A DNA stretch of 63,684 bases from Sporolactobacillus sp. THM7-4 (GTDB lineage: Bacteria; Bacillota; Bacilli; Bacillales; Sporolactobacillaceae). A program made the position numbers and the translations under genes. Shown one piece after another: positions 9,418-18,101 of this stretch. The stretch lies in the NCBI RefSeq assembly GCF_004153165.1, contig NZ_SEMD01000018.1, positions 1 through 63,684 of the forward strand, read 5' to 3'. The number at the start of each line of letters is the position of its first letter. Positions within the stretch are counted from its first letter, which is position 1. The notes under the pieces are model-generated. The model saw only the letters and a program-made list of their open reading frames with translations, was not told the DNA's origin and did no database searches.

Positions 9418-9543
9418 GTGAAACCGAAAGATGTTAGGCGCAAGAGGAAACATTCAATCAGAAGATGGCTTAAAGAGACTTTGGGTCACTGGCAGCCGAA
9501 ATCCCAGGATGCGCCGACAGCAAGTCAGAAACTTCCGGCGTAA
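9418..9543 (+). CDS. 41-residue strongly basic peptide, unknown function
   Basis: A GTG at 9418 follows AAAGGAGGA with ideal spacing. The frame encodes 41 residues, starting MKPKDVRRKRKHSIRRWLKE and ending in a Gln/Ser/Pro-rich tail. The N-terminal half has about a dozen Lys/Arg residues and a Trp, which suggests binding to nucleic acid or membrane. A strong terminator (9596-9624) follows, so this looks like a monocistronic small gene. It lies just upstream of spx. No family is recognised. Confidence 0.65.
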   Translation: MKPKDVRRKRKHSIRRWLKETLGHWQPKSQDAPTASQKLPA

Positions 9544-9595
9544 CAGGGACTGAGATTGTCCTGTTCAGATACAGGTGACACGGTCAGCGGAAACG

Positions 9596-9624
9596 GAACT
9601 TCCCACTCAGGAAGTTCTTTTTTT
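9596..9624 (+). terminator. Rho-independent terminator after the 41-residue gene
   Basis: GAACTTCC (9596-9603) and GGAAGTTC (9610-9617) form a perfect 8-bp stem with a 6-base loop, followed by seven T residues. Confidence 0.85.
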
Positions 9625-9755
9625 ATATCATTTTCTACTGCGCCCGGAGCCCCGAAGCGCCGAACCGGTAAATGAACGGTTTAAATTGATAATGTAACGG
9701 GTACTTACATTATATCAAGGGTGGAATGAAAATAAATTTTTATTTGAAAAGGGGG

Positions 9756-9784
9756 TAGTCAATTTAGAAATATTATTATATAAT
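9756..9784 (+). promoter_or_regulatory. Candidate spx promoter
   Basis: TATAAT lies at 9779-9784, about 56 bases before the spx start, with a weak -35 (TAGTCA, 9756-9761) at 17-base spacing. The leader contains a second ribosome binding site and an out-of-frame ATG at 9805. Confidence 0.45.
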
Positions 9785-9839
9785 AATCAAAGGAGATACA
9801 TAGGATGAGCAGTCCTAATATCCAAAGGAGGGTGAAAAA

Positions 9840-10235
9840 ATGGTCACGTTATATACATCTCCAAGCTGTACGTCATGCAGAAAGGCGAAAGCTTGGCTCA
9901 AGGCTCATGACATACCTTTCAAAGAGCGGAATATCTTCTCAGAACCCCTGTCGATAGAAGAAATCAAGGATATTCTTCGTATGACAGAGGATGGCACAGA
10001 TGAAATTATTTCAACACGTTCAAAAGCGTTTCAGAAACTGAATATACAGTTGGACACGATGTCCATTCAAGATCTGTTTGAATTAATCAGAAAAAACCCG
10101 GGGTTGTTGCGTCGACCCATTATGCTGGATGACAAACGTCTTCAGGTTGGTTATAATGACGATGAAATTCGTCGTTTTCTGCCCAGAAAAGTTCGTACAT
10201 TCCAGCTCCAGGAAGCTCAGAGACTGGTTAACTGA
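9840..10235 (+). CDS. spx: Redox-sensing transcriptional regulator Spx
   Basis: This 131-residue ArsC-fold protein binds the C-terminal domain of the RNA polymerase alpha subunit and reprogrammes transcription under disulfide stress. The redox switch C10-T-S-C13 is present, as is the conserved [20 protein letters not shown] block. An AAAGGAGG site precedes the ATG by about eight bases. Its degradation adaptor SpxH is encoded 7 kb downstream and the Clp ATPase ClpE at 56.6 kb. In B. subtilis Spx is kept low by ClpXP with SpxH. The C terminus here ends in VN rather than the LAN of B. subtilis. Confidence 0.97.
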   Translation: MVTLYTSPSCTSCRKAKAWLKAHDIPFKERNIFSEPLSIEEIKDILRMTEDGTDEIISTRSKAFQKLNIQLDTMSIQDLFELIRKNPGLLRRPIMLDDKRLQVGYNDDEIRRFLPRKVRTFQLQEAQRLVN

Positions 10236-10283
10236 AAATGATGAACACCGGTGAACCGGAACCGGTCTGATAGACATGTGCAA

Positions 10284-10335
10284 GAAAAGGCCTCTTTTTC
10301 ACAATCCTGAGAGATTATGAAAAAGAGGCCTTTTC
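10284..10335. terminator. Bidirectional terminator between spx and yjbE
   Basis: A perfect 18-bp stem (10284-10301 with 10318-10335) contains A-tracts on one side and T-tracts on the other, so it can serve both converging genes. Confidence 0.9.
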
Positions 10336-10455
10336 TATTGCAGGAATATCTCCATCATTTATGAATAATGGGTGTAAGCATAGTAGATCAGGAACTTCCG
10401 CGCGTGTTAGAAACTGTATCATTTAACATAGCCTGAAAAATAAGGCCAACCCCGA

Positions 10456-11133
10456 TTATCTTGTCAGGTTATTGGATGAAATGACATTGGAAAACCAGCC
10501 GATCGCGATTACGATCAAAATCAGTGCCGGTGTAAAATAAATCATGATGTCATGATAGTTTGAAATGATACTGCTCAGCTTAGGTTCACTTATAATCATC
10601 TCTGATGCTGTATAGACAAGGACCCCCCCGCCGACATAAATGAGCAGGGGAAAATGTTCCATCGCTAAGAGAATTAATTTACTTCCCCAGACGATGATCG
10701 GGACGGAAACAAGCAGGCCGATTGCGATGAACCCGATGTGACCTTTCGAGGCACCGGCAATCGCCAGCATATTATCGAGCCCCATGACGATGTCAGCGAA
10801 TACGATGGTGCGAACGGCGGAAAATAAAGAATTCCCTGCTTTGATTTGATGTTTTTCCTCTTTATTCGTCATCAGACGGATGGCGATGATAATGAGGAAA
10901 ATGCCACCGGCAAGCAGAAGATAGGGAATATTGAGAAGGGAAACAATCATTGCCGTTAATCCGATACGAACGATAACAGCCAGTCCGGTACCGATAAAAA
11001 TCGCACGGTTTCGCTGTTTTTCCGGGAGTCTCCGGCAGGCAAGAGCGATAACCACCGCGTTATCTCCGCCAAGAATAATGTCTATAAAAATGATTTTAAT
11101 AATAAAAAGCAAGACGCCGAGATCAAGCGACAT
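10456..11133 (-). CDS. yjbE: TerC-family membrane protein YjbE, probable manganese exporter
   Basis: This is a 225-residue integral membrane protein with about seven helices. The TerC acidic motifs are present: DIILGGDNAVVIALA near residue 20 and DIVMGLDNMLAIAGA near residue 115, whose aspartates line the metal path. TerC proteins in Bacillus export Mn2+ and help metalate secreted proteins. It sits between spx and mecA as in B. subtilis. The start follows an AAGGGG site. No yybP-ykoY riboswitch was recognised upstream. Confidence 0.88.
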   Translation of the reverse strand: MSLDLGVLLFIIKIIFIDIILGGDNAVVIALACRRLPEKQRNRAIFIGTGLAVIVRIGLTAMIVSLLNIPYLLLAGGIFLIIIAIRLMTNKEEKHQIKAGNSLFSAVRTIVFADIVMGLDNMLAIAGASKGHIGFIAIGLLVSVPIIVWGSKLILLAMEHFPLLIYVGGGVLVYTASEMIISEPKLSSIISNYHDIMIYFTPALILIVIAIGWFSNVISSNNLTR

Positions 11134-11458
11134 GAAACATAACCCCTTTCTTCTGCTTCCGTTTCATCTTATGCGAACTTGTCCAGAATCATTCCGGGGC
11201 TTTTAACATGATCAGAACAGGTAAAAATGCAATGAAAAAAAGGACATAGAATAAATCTCAATCAGTCATAAAGTGATAAAAAGGACAGTAGGATGAAAGA
11301 AAATCGATAAAAGGCAAATGTGGAATATTTGCGTTACTGTGTTATTTATATTTCATTCGCAAATGATTTATCATACAATATAAGTACGAGTAGCTGTTGT
11401 CCTATTATATTAACAGAACCGCTCCCCAGGCCTGAGGATGAAGAAGGGAGAGACAGCA
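11134..11458. other. Intergenic region between divergent yjbE and mecA
   Basis: This stretch is about 325 bases with no gene. A TACAAT at 11374-11379 could be the mecA -10, but the matching -35 is poor. Nothing else stands out. Confidence 0.4.
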
Positions 11459-12169
11459 ATGAAGATCGAACGTATTAATGAGAACACACTCAAGTTTTAT
11501 ATCAGTTATTTGGATATCGAGGATCGCGGATTTGACCGGGAAGAAATCTGGTACAATCGCGATCGAAGCGAGGAACTTTTCTGGCAGATGATGGATGAAG
11601 CACACAGTCAGGAATCTTTCTCGCTGGAAGGCCCGTTGTGGATACAGGTGCAGGCGCTGGAGAAAGGGATGGAAATTATCGTCACCAGGGCTCAGCTTTC
11701 GAAGGACGGCTCGAACGTTCAGCTTCCCGTTTCAAGTGATAAGCATATAGACATTCCTGTGAGCGACAGCACCGGGAAGAACTTGAACAATCGGTATCCG
11801 GAGGATAAAGATGAACAGGAAAAGAACGATAAAGTGAGTGCTAAGGTTTTCTATAAGCGAGACGCTCATGAAGAAGAGGGTATAAACTTCATTATTGAGT
11901 TCGGAGATATAGAAGATGTGATTTCTCTCAGCCACAACTTTGAAACAGATGAGGCAGTCGATACATCGCTTTTTTATTATCAGGAGAAATATTATTTGAA
12001 CGTCTCATTTTCGGATGAAATGCCGGATGATGAACAAGATGATAATCTGAGCAAAATGCTCGAATTCGGACTCGATACCGATCTGACGGCGTGTGTCCTT
12101 CAGGAATACGGAAAAGAGCTGATCAGCAAACAGGCGCTCGAAACAATTAAATCCCATTTTTCTCTTTAA
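11459..12169 (+). CDS. mecA: Adaptor protein MecA
   Basis: This 236-residue adaptor delivers substrates to ClpC and activates its hexamer assembly; in B. subtilis the key substrate is the competence factor ComK. The N-terminal substrate-binding domain begins MKIERINENTLKFYISYLDI, typical for MecA. An acidic, variable linker (about 95-140, rich in Asp, Glu and Lys) precedes the C-terminal ClpC-binding domain. The ATG at 11459 is chosen because AGGGAGA precedes it; an in-frame ATG 21 bases upstream lacks such a site. The next gene, coiA, is also competence-related. Confidence 0.95.
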   Translation: MKIERINENTLKFYISYLDIEDRGFDREEIWYNRDRSEELFWQMMDEAHSQESFSLEGPLWIQVQALEKGMEIIVTRAQLSKDGSNVQLPVSSDKHIDIPVSDSTGKNLNNRYPEDKDEQEKNDKVSAKVFYKRDAHEEEGINFIIEFGDIEDVISLSHNFETDEAVDTSLFYYQEKYYLNVSFSDEMPDDEQDDNLSKMLEFGLDTDLTACVLQEYGKELISKQALETIKSHFSL

Positions 12170-12177
12170 ATAAACGA

Positions 12178-12205
12178 CCAGTCCTGAATGGGATGGTTTT
12201 TTTTT
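12178..12205 (+). terminator. Probable terminator after mecA
   Basis: CCAGTCC (12178-12184) and GGGATGG (12190-12196) make an imperfect 7-bp stem followed by nine T residues. Confidence 0.5.
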
Positions 12206-12444
12206 GCCTTTCGATAGATTGACATACTCTCCCAGCTGTTTACTGGTCAGGTATTCGAGAAAAGTGTCGCGTAGAAAAGCCGATTCTTTTTTTAGATGGC
12301 AAGCGATTAAAATGTGCAAGTCCCTGATTATCAGGGAAAAGTTCATCATATTTTAACATTCATATTTAAAAAAGACAGGAGGGGCCAGATCTCTGGCGAA
12401 TGATTAAGGGAAGATTAAATCCAGAAGGTAAAGGTTGTGATCAG

Positions 12445-13665
12445 ATGCTTACTGCCGTCCTGGATGACGGTCGGCTGATATCTCTCGTTTCCCCGGAATT
12501 CTCCCGTACTGAACTGAATTTTTTAAGACAAAACGGAAAATTTTTCTGTCCGGTTTGCCACTCTCCCGTCCTGCTCAAACTGGGAACCCGGAAAAGATGG
12601 CACTTCTCCCATAAACCCGAAAATCCATGCCTGATTGAATCTGAACCGGAGTCGGCCATCCACCTGGCAGGGAAAGAAGATTTATTTTTATGGACCAGTC
12701 AGAACGGACGATCTCCTCTACTGGAACATTATCTTCCATCAATCCATCAGCGTGCGGATCTTTTTCTTCCCGGAATTGAGCCGATTGCGTTTGAATACCA
12801 GTGCAGCACTCTTCCCGAAAAAAAGATGGCTGAGAGGACAGATGGGTATCAGCGCATGGGCATCAACCCTGTATGGATACTGGGAAGTACAAGATTCAGG
12901 AAAAAAGGCAGCCTTTTAAAGATCGCGGGTTTTGAGACTGAGGCGATTCGCTATATGCCGCAGCAATCTTCTGCTCGCTTTCCATTTTTCTCCCCTTATT
13001 ATCTTTGTTACTATCAGCCGGGGGAACGAAGATTCTGTTTCGCTGCTCAACTATATCCGGCCACCGAAACATTATTTATTACCAGGGAAATAAATCAGCC
13101 TCTTCAGAAAATCAAGCCCTATCAAATCATTTTCCCAACTTTCCCTGTGAATCAAAGTTCTTTTAAACAGCAATGGCTTAAACTTAAAAAACACCAGAGG
13201 CTGACTCCGTTCGTCCACGGCTCGGAAACAGAGTATCGATTGCGAATATATGCCTACCGGATGAAAAAGAATTTAACTTATTTTCCCGCTTTTGTCGGCT
13301 TGCCGCATGAGGATTATGTACACTTATTATCGCCCCCTTACCTGTGGCAGATGTGGGTCTGTCTGATTTTCCAGAGTCAACCGGGGAAGCGGCTTTTTGT
13401 TGAGAACATTATTCACGGTATTGAAAACAGGGGGGCCGGCGCTATTTTTACGAAACGTAATCTTCCGCTTTGCCCTCAGCGATCGCTGAATCAGATGATC
13501 AGGATATACCTGAATCAGCTTGTTTTTCTTCGCGTCCTTGAGAAGAGCGAAGAAGGTTATCGAATGCACAAGTCCTATTTAATGCGAAAAGAAGATTCAT
13601 TGGAACGGCTTCTGTATGAAGATCAGAAGGTACTTGACCAGCTGGAGAAAGCTTATCTTATTTGA
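12445..13665 (+). CDS. coiA: Competence protein CoiA
   Basis: This 406-residue protein promotes recombination of incoming DNA during transformation. The N terminus has a C35-P-V-C38 pair and a WHFSH stretch, consistent with the zinc-finger-like CoiA N domain. A nuclease-like core follows, with the conserved ADLFLPGIEPIAFEYQCS, matching the PD-(D/E)XK pattern of the family. The start at 12445 (MLTAVLDDGR) matches the usual family N terminus; an in-frame ATG at 12400 has its AGGAGGGG site too far upstream. The neighbours mecA and pepF are as in B. subtilis. The gene looks intact, but competence of this organism is not shown. Confidence 0.88.
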   Translation: MLTAVLDDGRLISLVSPEFSRTELNFLRQNGKFFCPVCHSPVLLKLGTRKRWHFSHKPENPCLIESEPESAIHLAGKEDLFLWTSQNGRSPLLEHYLPSIHQRADLFLPGIEPIAFEYQCSTLPEKKMAERTDGYQRMGINPVWILGSTRFRKKGSLLKIAGFETEAIRYMPQQSSARFPFFSPYYLCYYQPGERRFCFAAQLYPATETLFITREINQPLQKIKPYQIIFPTFPVNQSSFKQQWLKLKKHQRLTPFVHGSETEYRLRIYAYRMKKNLTYFPAFVGLPHEDYVHLLSPPYLWQMWVCLIFQSQPGKRLFVENIIHGIENRGAGAIFTKRNLPLCPQRSLNQMIRIYLNQLVFLRVLEKSEEGYRMHKSYLMRKEDSLERLLYEDQKVLDQLEKAYLI

Positions 13666-13681
13666 CCTGGTCAAATGTAGA

Positions 13682-13705
13682 AGGGCACCCGGTGAAGAGT
13701 GCCCT
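13682..13705. terminator. Inverted repeat after coiA, weak terminator candidate
   Basis: AGGGCAC (13682-13688) pairs with GTGCCCT (13699-13705). There is no T-tract, so its role is uncertain. Confidence 0.35.
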
Positions 13706-13751
13706 GATGAGAAAATAACCAATGAGCATAGACGGATACGGCGTCAACTCA

Positions 13752-13847
13752 TTAATAAACGAAAGCTGTTCCTACGATAATCAACAAAATAAACAGCACA
13801 ACAATTAAAGCAAAGTTAAAGCTGCTGCCTGAAGAACAATAACTCAT
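13752..13847 (-). CDS. YjcZ-family sporulation peptide
   Basis: This is a 31-residue peptide: a short Ser/Cys/Gly head followed by one hydrophobic helix, [15 protein letters not shown]. This is the hallmark of the tiny YjcZ/YczF-like peptides of spore-formers (TIGR01732 type). The ATG at 13847 lies behind GGGAGG; a longer in-frame reading has no such signal. A second, longer member with an almost identical helix lies at 46770-46961. These peptides are associated with sporulation, but their exact role is not known. Confidence 0.8.
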   Translation of the reverse strand: MSYCSSGSSFNFALIVVLFILLIIVGTAFVY

Positions 13848-14000
13848 TTTTGATTCCTCCCTATCTTGTAATACTACATGATATGAGATAAAAAGGAGGG
13901 TGGCATGGACACGGTTACGGGTAAGAAAGCCCTTTTTACACACAGGGTGGCTCTGCTTATGCTTTCATTGTTGATTTGAATAACCTGTTTGATTGGAGCA

Positions 14001-14115
14001 GCGGGACGGCACTCCTGCGGGAAAATCGTGTTCAGATGAACCCCCCGGGAAGCAGGCAGCCGATGAGCTCGCAGATCGCAGAACGCATCCACCCGTAGCA
14101 GAAATCAGCATCAAC
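14001..14115. repeat. Dispersed Bacillaceae-type intergenic repeat, copy A
   Basis: The stretch contains ACTCCTGCGGGAAAATCGTG, then CCCCCCGGGAAGCAGG, and ends GCATCCACCCGTAGCAGAAA. These blocks resemble a GC-rich, partly palindromic repeat that I know from intergenic regions of Bacillaceae. Degenerate relatives lie at 16125 and 35783. No open frame here looks coding. Confidence 0.55.
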
Positions 14116-14229
14116 ATGAAACAGAACATAAATAAATTCCAGTTTTTTGCGTAAAAATGGAAAAAGAAGTAGGATAGAATTGGATTGTCATATGAGAAGA
14201 ATAAGGTTGAAGGACATGGAGGTGCCTTT

Positions 14230-16044
14230 ATGGCTGAACGTAATACTCGAACACTCCCGACAAGAAAAGACATACCAAAAGAAGAAACATGGGACCTTGA
14301 AGCAATATATCCAGGTATTGACGACTGGGAGGCAGCTTTTCAAAAAGTAAAAGATCGCATTCAGGAAGTTGAAGCATTTAAAGGAAAACTGGGTGAATCA
14401 TCAGACACATTACTGGCCTTGCTTAAAAAGCAGGATGAGATGACAAAACTGTTATACAAAGTCTACGTTTATGCGCAGATGAAGTCTGACGAGGATACGG
14501 CTAATGCTTCCTATCAGGCTCTTCGCGACCGTTCCGCCAACCTTGCGACTATTGCCAGCAGCCGGCTCGCCTTCGTCGCTCCGGAAATATTGGCCATCCC
14601 TCCGGAAACGCTACGGTCTTTTTTAAATGAAAATAAAGATCTGCAGTTATATAAGCATGCTCTTGATGAAATAACGAGGACACGTCCGCATGTGCTTGAT
14701 ACTGAGAAAGAAGCTTTGCTGGCGGCCGCAAGTGATGCTACAGATGCCTCCTCAACCACCTTCAGCATGTTGAACAATGCCGATCTTAAATTCCCGAAGA
14801 TTAAGGATGAGAACGGTGAAGAGATAGAGATCACGCATGGCCGTTACAGCAGATTTATGGAGAGTGAAAATCGCAGAGTCCGGAAAGATACTTTTGAAGG
14901 AATCTATTCGACTTACGGCGCATTTAAGAACACCCTTGCGTCGACACTCAGCGGGCAAATAAAGCGGGATAACTTCTACGCACGGGCGAGAAACTATAAA
15001 ACTGCACGCGAAGCTGCCCTGTTCCGCAACAACATTCCAGAGACAGTTTATGATAATCTGATTCAAACCGTTCATGATCATCTGCCGCTTATGTATCGCT
15101 ATGTAGAACTTCGGAAAAAAGCTTTACATGTCGATGAACTTCATATGTATGATCTGTATGCCCCCCTCGTTCCGAATGCAAAAATTGAAGTCAATTATGA
15201 AGAAGGAAAGGATCTCGTTCTGAAAGGACTTGCTCCTCTTGGAGAAGACTATCTCGATGTGATCCGCGACGGTTTCAGGAAACGCTGGGTAGACGTCAGG
15301 GAAACGCAAAATAAAAGGAGCGGTGCGTATTCAAGCGGAGCATATGGAACGATGCCCTATGTCCTGTTGAACTGGCAGAATAACATCAACAGTGTATTTA
15401 CCCTTGCTCACGAATTGGGCCATTCAATGCACAGCTACTATACACGAACCTGCCAGCCTTATCCTTATGCGGATTACTCCATTTTTGTCGCCGAAGTGGC
15501 TTCGACATGCAATGAAGCACTCCTCAACCATTACCTGCTGGAAAACACAGACGATAAAAAGAAAAAACTTTATCTGCTCAATAACCAGCTGGAAGGATTT
15601 AAAGCAACAGTCTTCAGGCAGACGATGTTCGCGGAATTTGAACATATCATTCATGAAAAAGCACGTGAAGGAGTAGCTCTGACGGCTGATTTTCTGACGC
15701 AAACGTATTATGAATTGAATAAAACATACTTTGGATCGGATATTGTAGTCGATGAGCCGATTGGTCTCGAATGGGCGAGGATCCCCCATTTTTACTATAA
15801 TTATTACGTGTACCAGTACGCCACGGGCTACAGCGCCGCTTCAGCTCTGTCCAAACAGATATTGGAGGAAGGCGAACCCGCAGTGGAGAGATATAAAAAT
15901 TATCTGAAATCCGGAAGCTCGGATTACCCGATTGAAGTTCTGAAAAAGGCTGGAGTTAACATGGCGGAACCGGAACCCATCCGGCAGGCAATGGATGTCT
16001 TTGAGCAAGTACTGAACAACATCGAGCAATTGATCTTTGAATGA
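14230..16044 (+). CDS. pepF: Oligoendopeptidase F (M3B)
   Basis: This 604-residue zinc metallopeptidase cleaves medium-sized peptides in the cytoplasm. The catalytic motif H394-E-L-G-H is visible, and the N-terminal M3B helical domain precedes it. The ATG at 14230 follows GGAGGTG; an in-frame ATG 45 bases upstream lacks one. It fits with peptides delivered by Opp. A second, diverged M3 peptidase is encoded at 23.6 kb. Confidence 0.95.
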   Translation: MAERNTRTLPTRKDIPKEETWDLEAIYPGIDDWEAAFQKVKDRIQEVEAFKGKLGESSDTLLALLKKQDEMTKLLYKVYVYAQMKSDEDTANASYQALRDRSANLATIASSRLAFVAPEILAIPPETLRSFLNENKDLQLYKHALDEITRTRPHVLDTEKEALLAAASDATDASSTTFSMLNNADLKFPKIKDENGEEIEITHGRYSRFMESENRRVRKDTFEGIYSTYGAFKNTLASTLSGQIKRDNFYARARNYKTAREAALFRNNIPETVYDNLIQTVHDHLPLMYRYVELRKKALHVDELHMYDLYAPLVPNAKIEVNYEEGKDLVLKGLAPLGEDYLDVIRDGFRKRWVDVRETQNKRSGAYSSGAYGTMPYVLLNWQNNINSVFTLAHELGHSMHSYYTRTCQPYPYADYSIFVAEVASTCNEALLNHYLLENTDDKKKKLYLLNNQLEGFKATVFRQTMFAEFEHIIHEKAREGVALTADFLTQTYYELNKTYFGSDIVVDEPIGLEWARIPHFYYNYYVYQYATGYSAASALSKQILEEGEPAVERYKNYLKSGSSDYPIEVLKKAGVNMAEPEPIRQAMDVFEQVLNNIEQLIFE

Positions 16045-16124
16045 GTTTTTAAAGCAGGTTCACATTCTCATTCTGTTAAATAAAGCAGTTGATTTATCAT
16101 TCATATAAAATCTGTGACATTTAT

Positions 16125-16228
16125 GAGACTCCTCCGGGAGGCGCGAGAGGAGTTGGCCCCGGTAGCGAGGATTCCGAACTGAGGAGCTTCACGGATCGCC
16201 CGCGGAAAACGAGCAAATGCCCTCGTTT
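16125..16228. repeat. Dispersed Bacillaceae-type intergenic repeat, copy B
   Basis: The blocks GAGACTCCTCCGGGAGG, AGGAGCTTCACGG and TCGCCCGCGGAAAACGAGC match the order of the same repeat type as copy A. The stretch lies downstream of pepF and is probably non-coding. Confidence 0.5.
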
Positions 16229-16283
16229 ACCAGCATAATCCAATAACAGAGCCAAATTCTTAAAAAACAGGGAAGACAGGACA

Positions 16284-16327
16284 AAATCCCCGAAGTCGGA
16301 CAAATCATTGCCCATCTTCGGGGATTT
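16284..16327. terminator. 12-bp perfect inverted repeat downstream of the 54-residue gene
   Basis: AAATCCCCGAAG (16284-16295) pairs with CTTCGGGGATTT (16316-16327). It lies just past the stop codon of the minus-strand small gene. The T-tracts are short, so it may terminate weakly. Confidence 0.5.
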
Positions 16328-16339
16328 CGTTTGATACGA

Positions 16340-16504
16340 TCATCTTCTTTGCTGAAAGGTGAGTACACGAACAAGAAGTACAATAAGAAGAAACAAAAGC
16401 CCACCTGTCAGAAAGGGGGATTCCATGTGCATCAGCCCAAGCAGGTAATGGTAGAAGCAATACCCAATCAAAACAATGAGCGACAGTACAAGCCACGGTT
16501 TCAT
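16340..16504 (-). CDS. 54-residue two-helix membrane protein
   Basis: The ATG at 16504, behind an AAGGATGG site, opens a frame of 54 codons. The product starts MKPWLVLSLIVLIGYCFY and has a second hydrophobic helix around LLFLLIVLLVRV, then ends QQRR. The composition (two clean helices, basic end) argues for a real membrane peptide. I do not recognise a family. It precedes a strong inverted repeat and lies between pepF and spxH. Confidence 0.6.
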   Translation of the reverse strand: MKPWLVLSLIVLIGYCFYHYLLGLMHMESPFLTGGLLFLLIVLLVRVLTFQQRR

Positions 16505-16675
16505 TTCAATCCATCCTTAACAGTGTCAGAGGCAATGTTTAACAGGATCACTCCTTGAATTCTTATGGATTTGGCGGAAAAATCTGCCCGCATCCGGAAA
16601 AAATAAATTGACAAAAATTACGCCGGAATTTTGTATGCCATTTTTAAACAAGCCTCTGAATGGAACATATGCGGT

Positions 16676-17572
16676 TTAATCACATATATACTTCCAGAAA
16701 GTACCGCTTTTTAAATTGATCGGCTCAATCACTTGCTTTAACTGGAGCTTCCGAAGTTCTTTCAACGTGTCTTCTTCCGACCATTCATAAATGTAGGAGA
16801 CCTCTTTAGTCGTTAAAAAAAGCTGCTGACGGAAGTATTCCTCAAGATCCGGCAGAGGGCGGGGAACGGGCGGCTTACCTGACAGCTCAGTAAGAATCTG
16901 AACATATACTTCATATCCGTAGTGCCCACTTACCTTAATCGCTTCTTCATCAGTGCTCACAGTGGAAAAGACCAGTGAAGGAAGTTCACTGACAGCAAAC
17001 TCATTAGCCAGCCGGCGGTCGCACTGAAGAGCCTTGATCGGACGGCTTGAATGAAAATCACTGTTAAATTCCTCAAGATTCAGCTTTGCAAGACGGGCTA
17101 CCTCAAGAAGATCTTTAAACTGGTTTAACCCATTTTTTTGCAGAAAGATTTGCTCACGAATTCTTCGCAAAAAACGATTGCCGGCCATTTTTCCCTGAAA
17201 CTCCGCTGATTTTATTGCAAGCGCAATGGCATAGGGAGAAGGAGGATTATCATACCATACGTCACTATCACAGCACATCCCGGTTAAACGCGCTTTCTTA
17301 TTCCATTCCCCGGCAATCGATTTGGCGTTGTGAGACAGACACCGGTTACCTGCATCATGTTGCGTTGTTAATAAGTACCTGATTGTAAAATAATCGCGAT
17401 ATTCCGCATAAAATTTTTTCATTAATGGCTCAATGACCCAGCATTCCACGCAGAGCGGATCGATGAATGCAAGAATCTCTACACGACAATTGCGCTTTGA
17501 CGAATAATGATAACTGCAGGTCATGTGACCAGGCGTCCCTTCACACATCGATCCTTCATAATAAAGTGTCAC
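16676..17572 (-). CDS. spxH: ClpXP adaptor for Spx, SpxH (YjbH)
   Basis: This 298-residue DsbA-like thioredoxin-fold protein binds Spx and hands it to ClpXP. The N-terminal C41-V-E-C44 motif in DPLCVECWVIEP and the block VKALQCD-like IKALQCDRRLANE are conserved with B. subtilis YjbH. The GTG at 17572 is supported by GAGGTG seven bases upstream. It overlaps the end of the truncated haemoglobin gene by 17 bases, so the two are co-translated. The same pair occurs in B. subtilis. Confidence 0.93.
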   Translation of the reverse strand: MTLYYEGSMCEGTPGHMTCSYHYSSKRNCRVEILAFIDPLCVECWVIEPLMKKFYAEYRDYFTIRYLLTTQHDAGNRCLSHNAKSIAGEWNKKARLTGMCCDSDVWYDNPPSPYAIALAIKSAEFQGKMAGNRFLRRIREQIFLQKNGLNQFKDLLEVARLAKLNLEEFNSDFHSSRPIKALQCDRRLANEFAVSELPSLVFSTVSTDEEAIKVSGHYGYEVYVQILTELSGKPPVPRPLPDLEEYFRQQLFLTTKEVSYIYEWSEEDTLKELRKLQLKQVIEPINLKSGTFWKYICD

Positions 17573-17981
17573 GGGAATTCACCTCACGGATATTTTCAAA
17601 TGCGGGCTGATTGACCATATGATGTGCCGTTTTCGTCAATTTATCAAAAATAATTTCTCGATATTCCGGGTTTAAACCAACCTCATCCATAGCCTTTCGC
17701 ATACAGGATAGCCAGGCCGAAGCCTGCCCTTCTCCAATCGGAAAACGAAGATGGCGGGCGCGCAGCATAGGATGCCCATGCTCTATCGAATACAACGCCG
17801 GACCTCCGAGAAATTGTGTCAGAAACTGTTTCTGCTTACGTGCCGTTTCACTTAAATCATCTGGAAAAAGAGATGAAATTTCCGGGTTGAGTTTTACATA
17901 ATGATAAAACGTATCAACCAAACGTCCAAGAACCTCTTCCCCGCCAACAGCTTCAAATAACGACTTACTGTACCTATCCAT
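17556..17981 (-). CDS. yjbI: Group II truncated haemoglobin (YjbI)
   Basis: This 141-residue protein has the 2-on-2 globin fold. The proximal histidine is H77 in RARHLRFPI, a group II signature. The distal Tyr of the B helix is in the TFYHYV stretch, and a Trp in ASAWLSCM fits position G8. Its role is probably O2, NO or peroxide chemistry. It is the first gene of the yjbI-spxH operon. In several Firmicutes the two are linked, but what haem binding contributes to Spx control is unknown. Confidence 0.92.
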   Translation of the reverse strand: MDRYSKSLFEAVGGEEVLGRLVDTFYHYVKLNPEISSLFPDDLSETARKQKQFLTQFLGGPALYSIEHGHPMLRARHLRFPIGEGQASAWLSCMRKAMDEVGLNPEYREIIFDKLTKTAHHMVNQPAFENIREVNSRDTLL

Positions 17982-18101
17982 TGTAAAAGGAACCTACCTG
18001 CCTTAACCATTTTAACCTTGAAACTTTCTATATTGTAACAATACTACCCAGCCGAGAGCAACTAATCCATACTTTTTACCTATTTTAAGCTTTGCCGCTG
18101 G

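Noticed and set aside
10456-11458. yybP-ykoY manganese riboswitch before yjbE
   Set aside because: The conserved loop sequences of that riboswitch were not found in the upstream stretch.
13874-14273. Two frames of 72 and 102 codons on the minus strand between coiA and pepF
   Set aside because: They run through the dispersed GC-rich repeat and lack ribosome sites.
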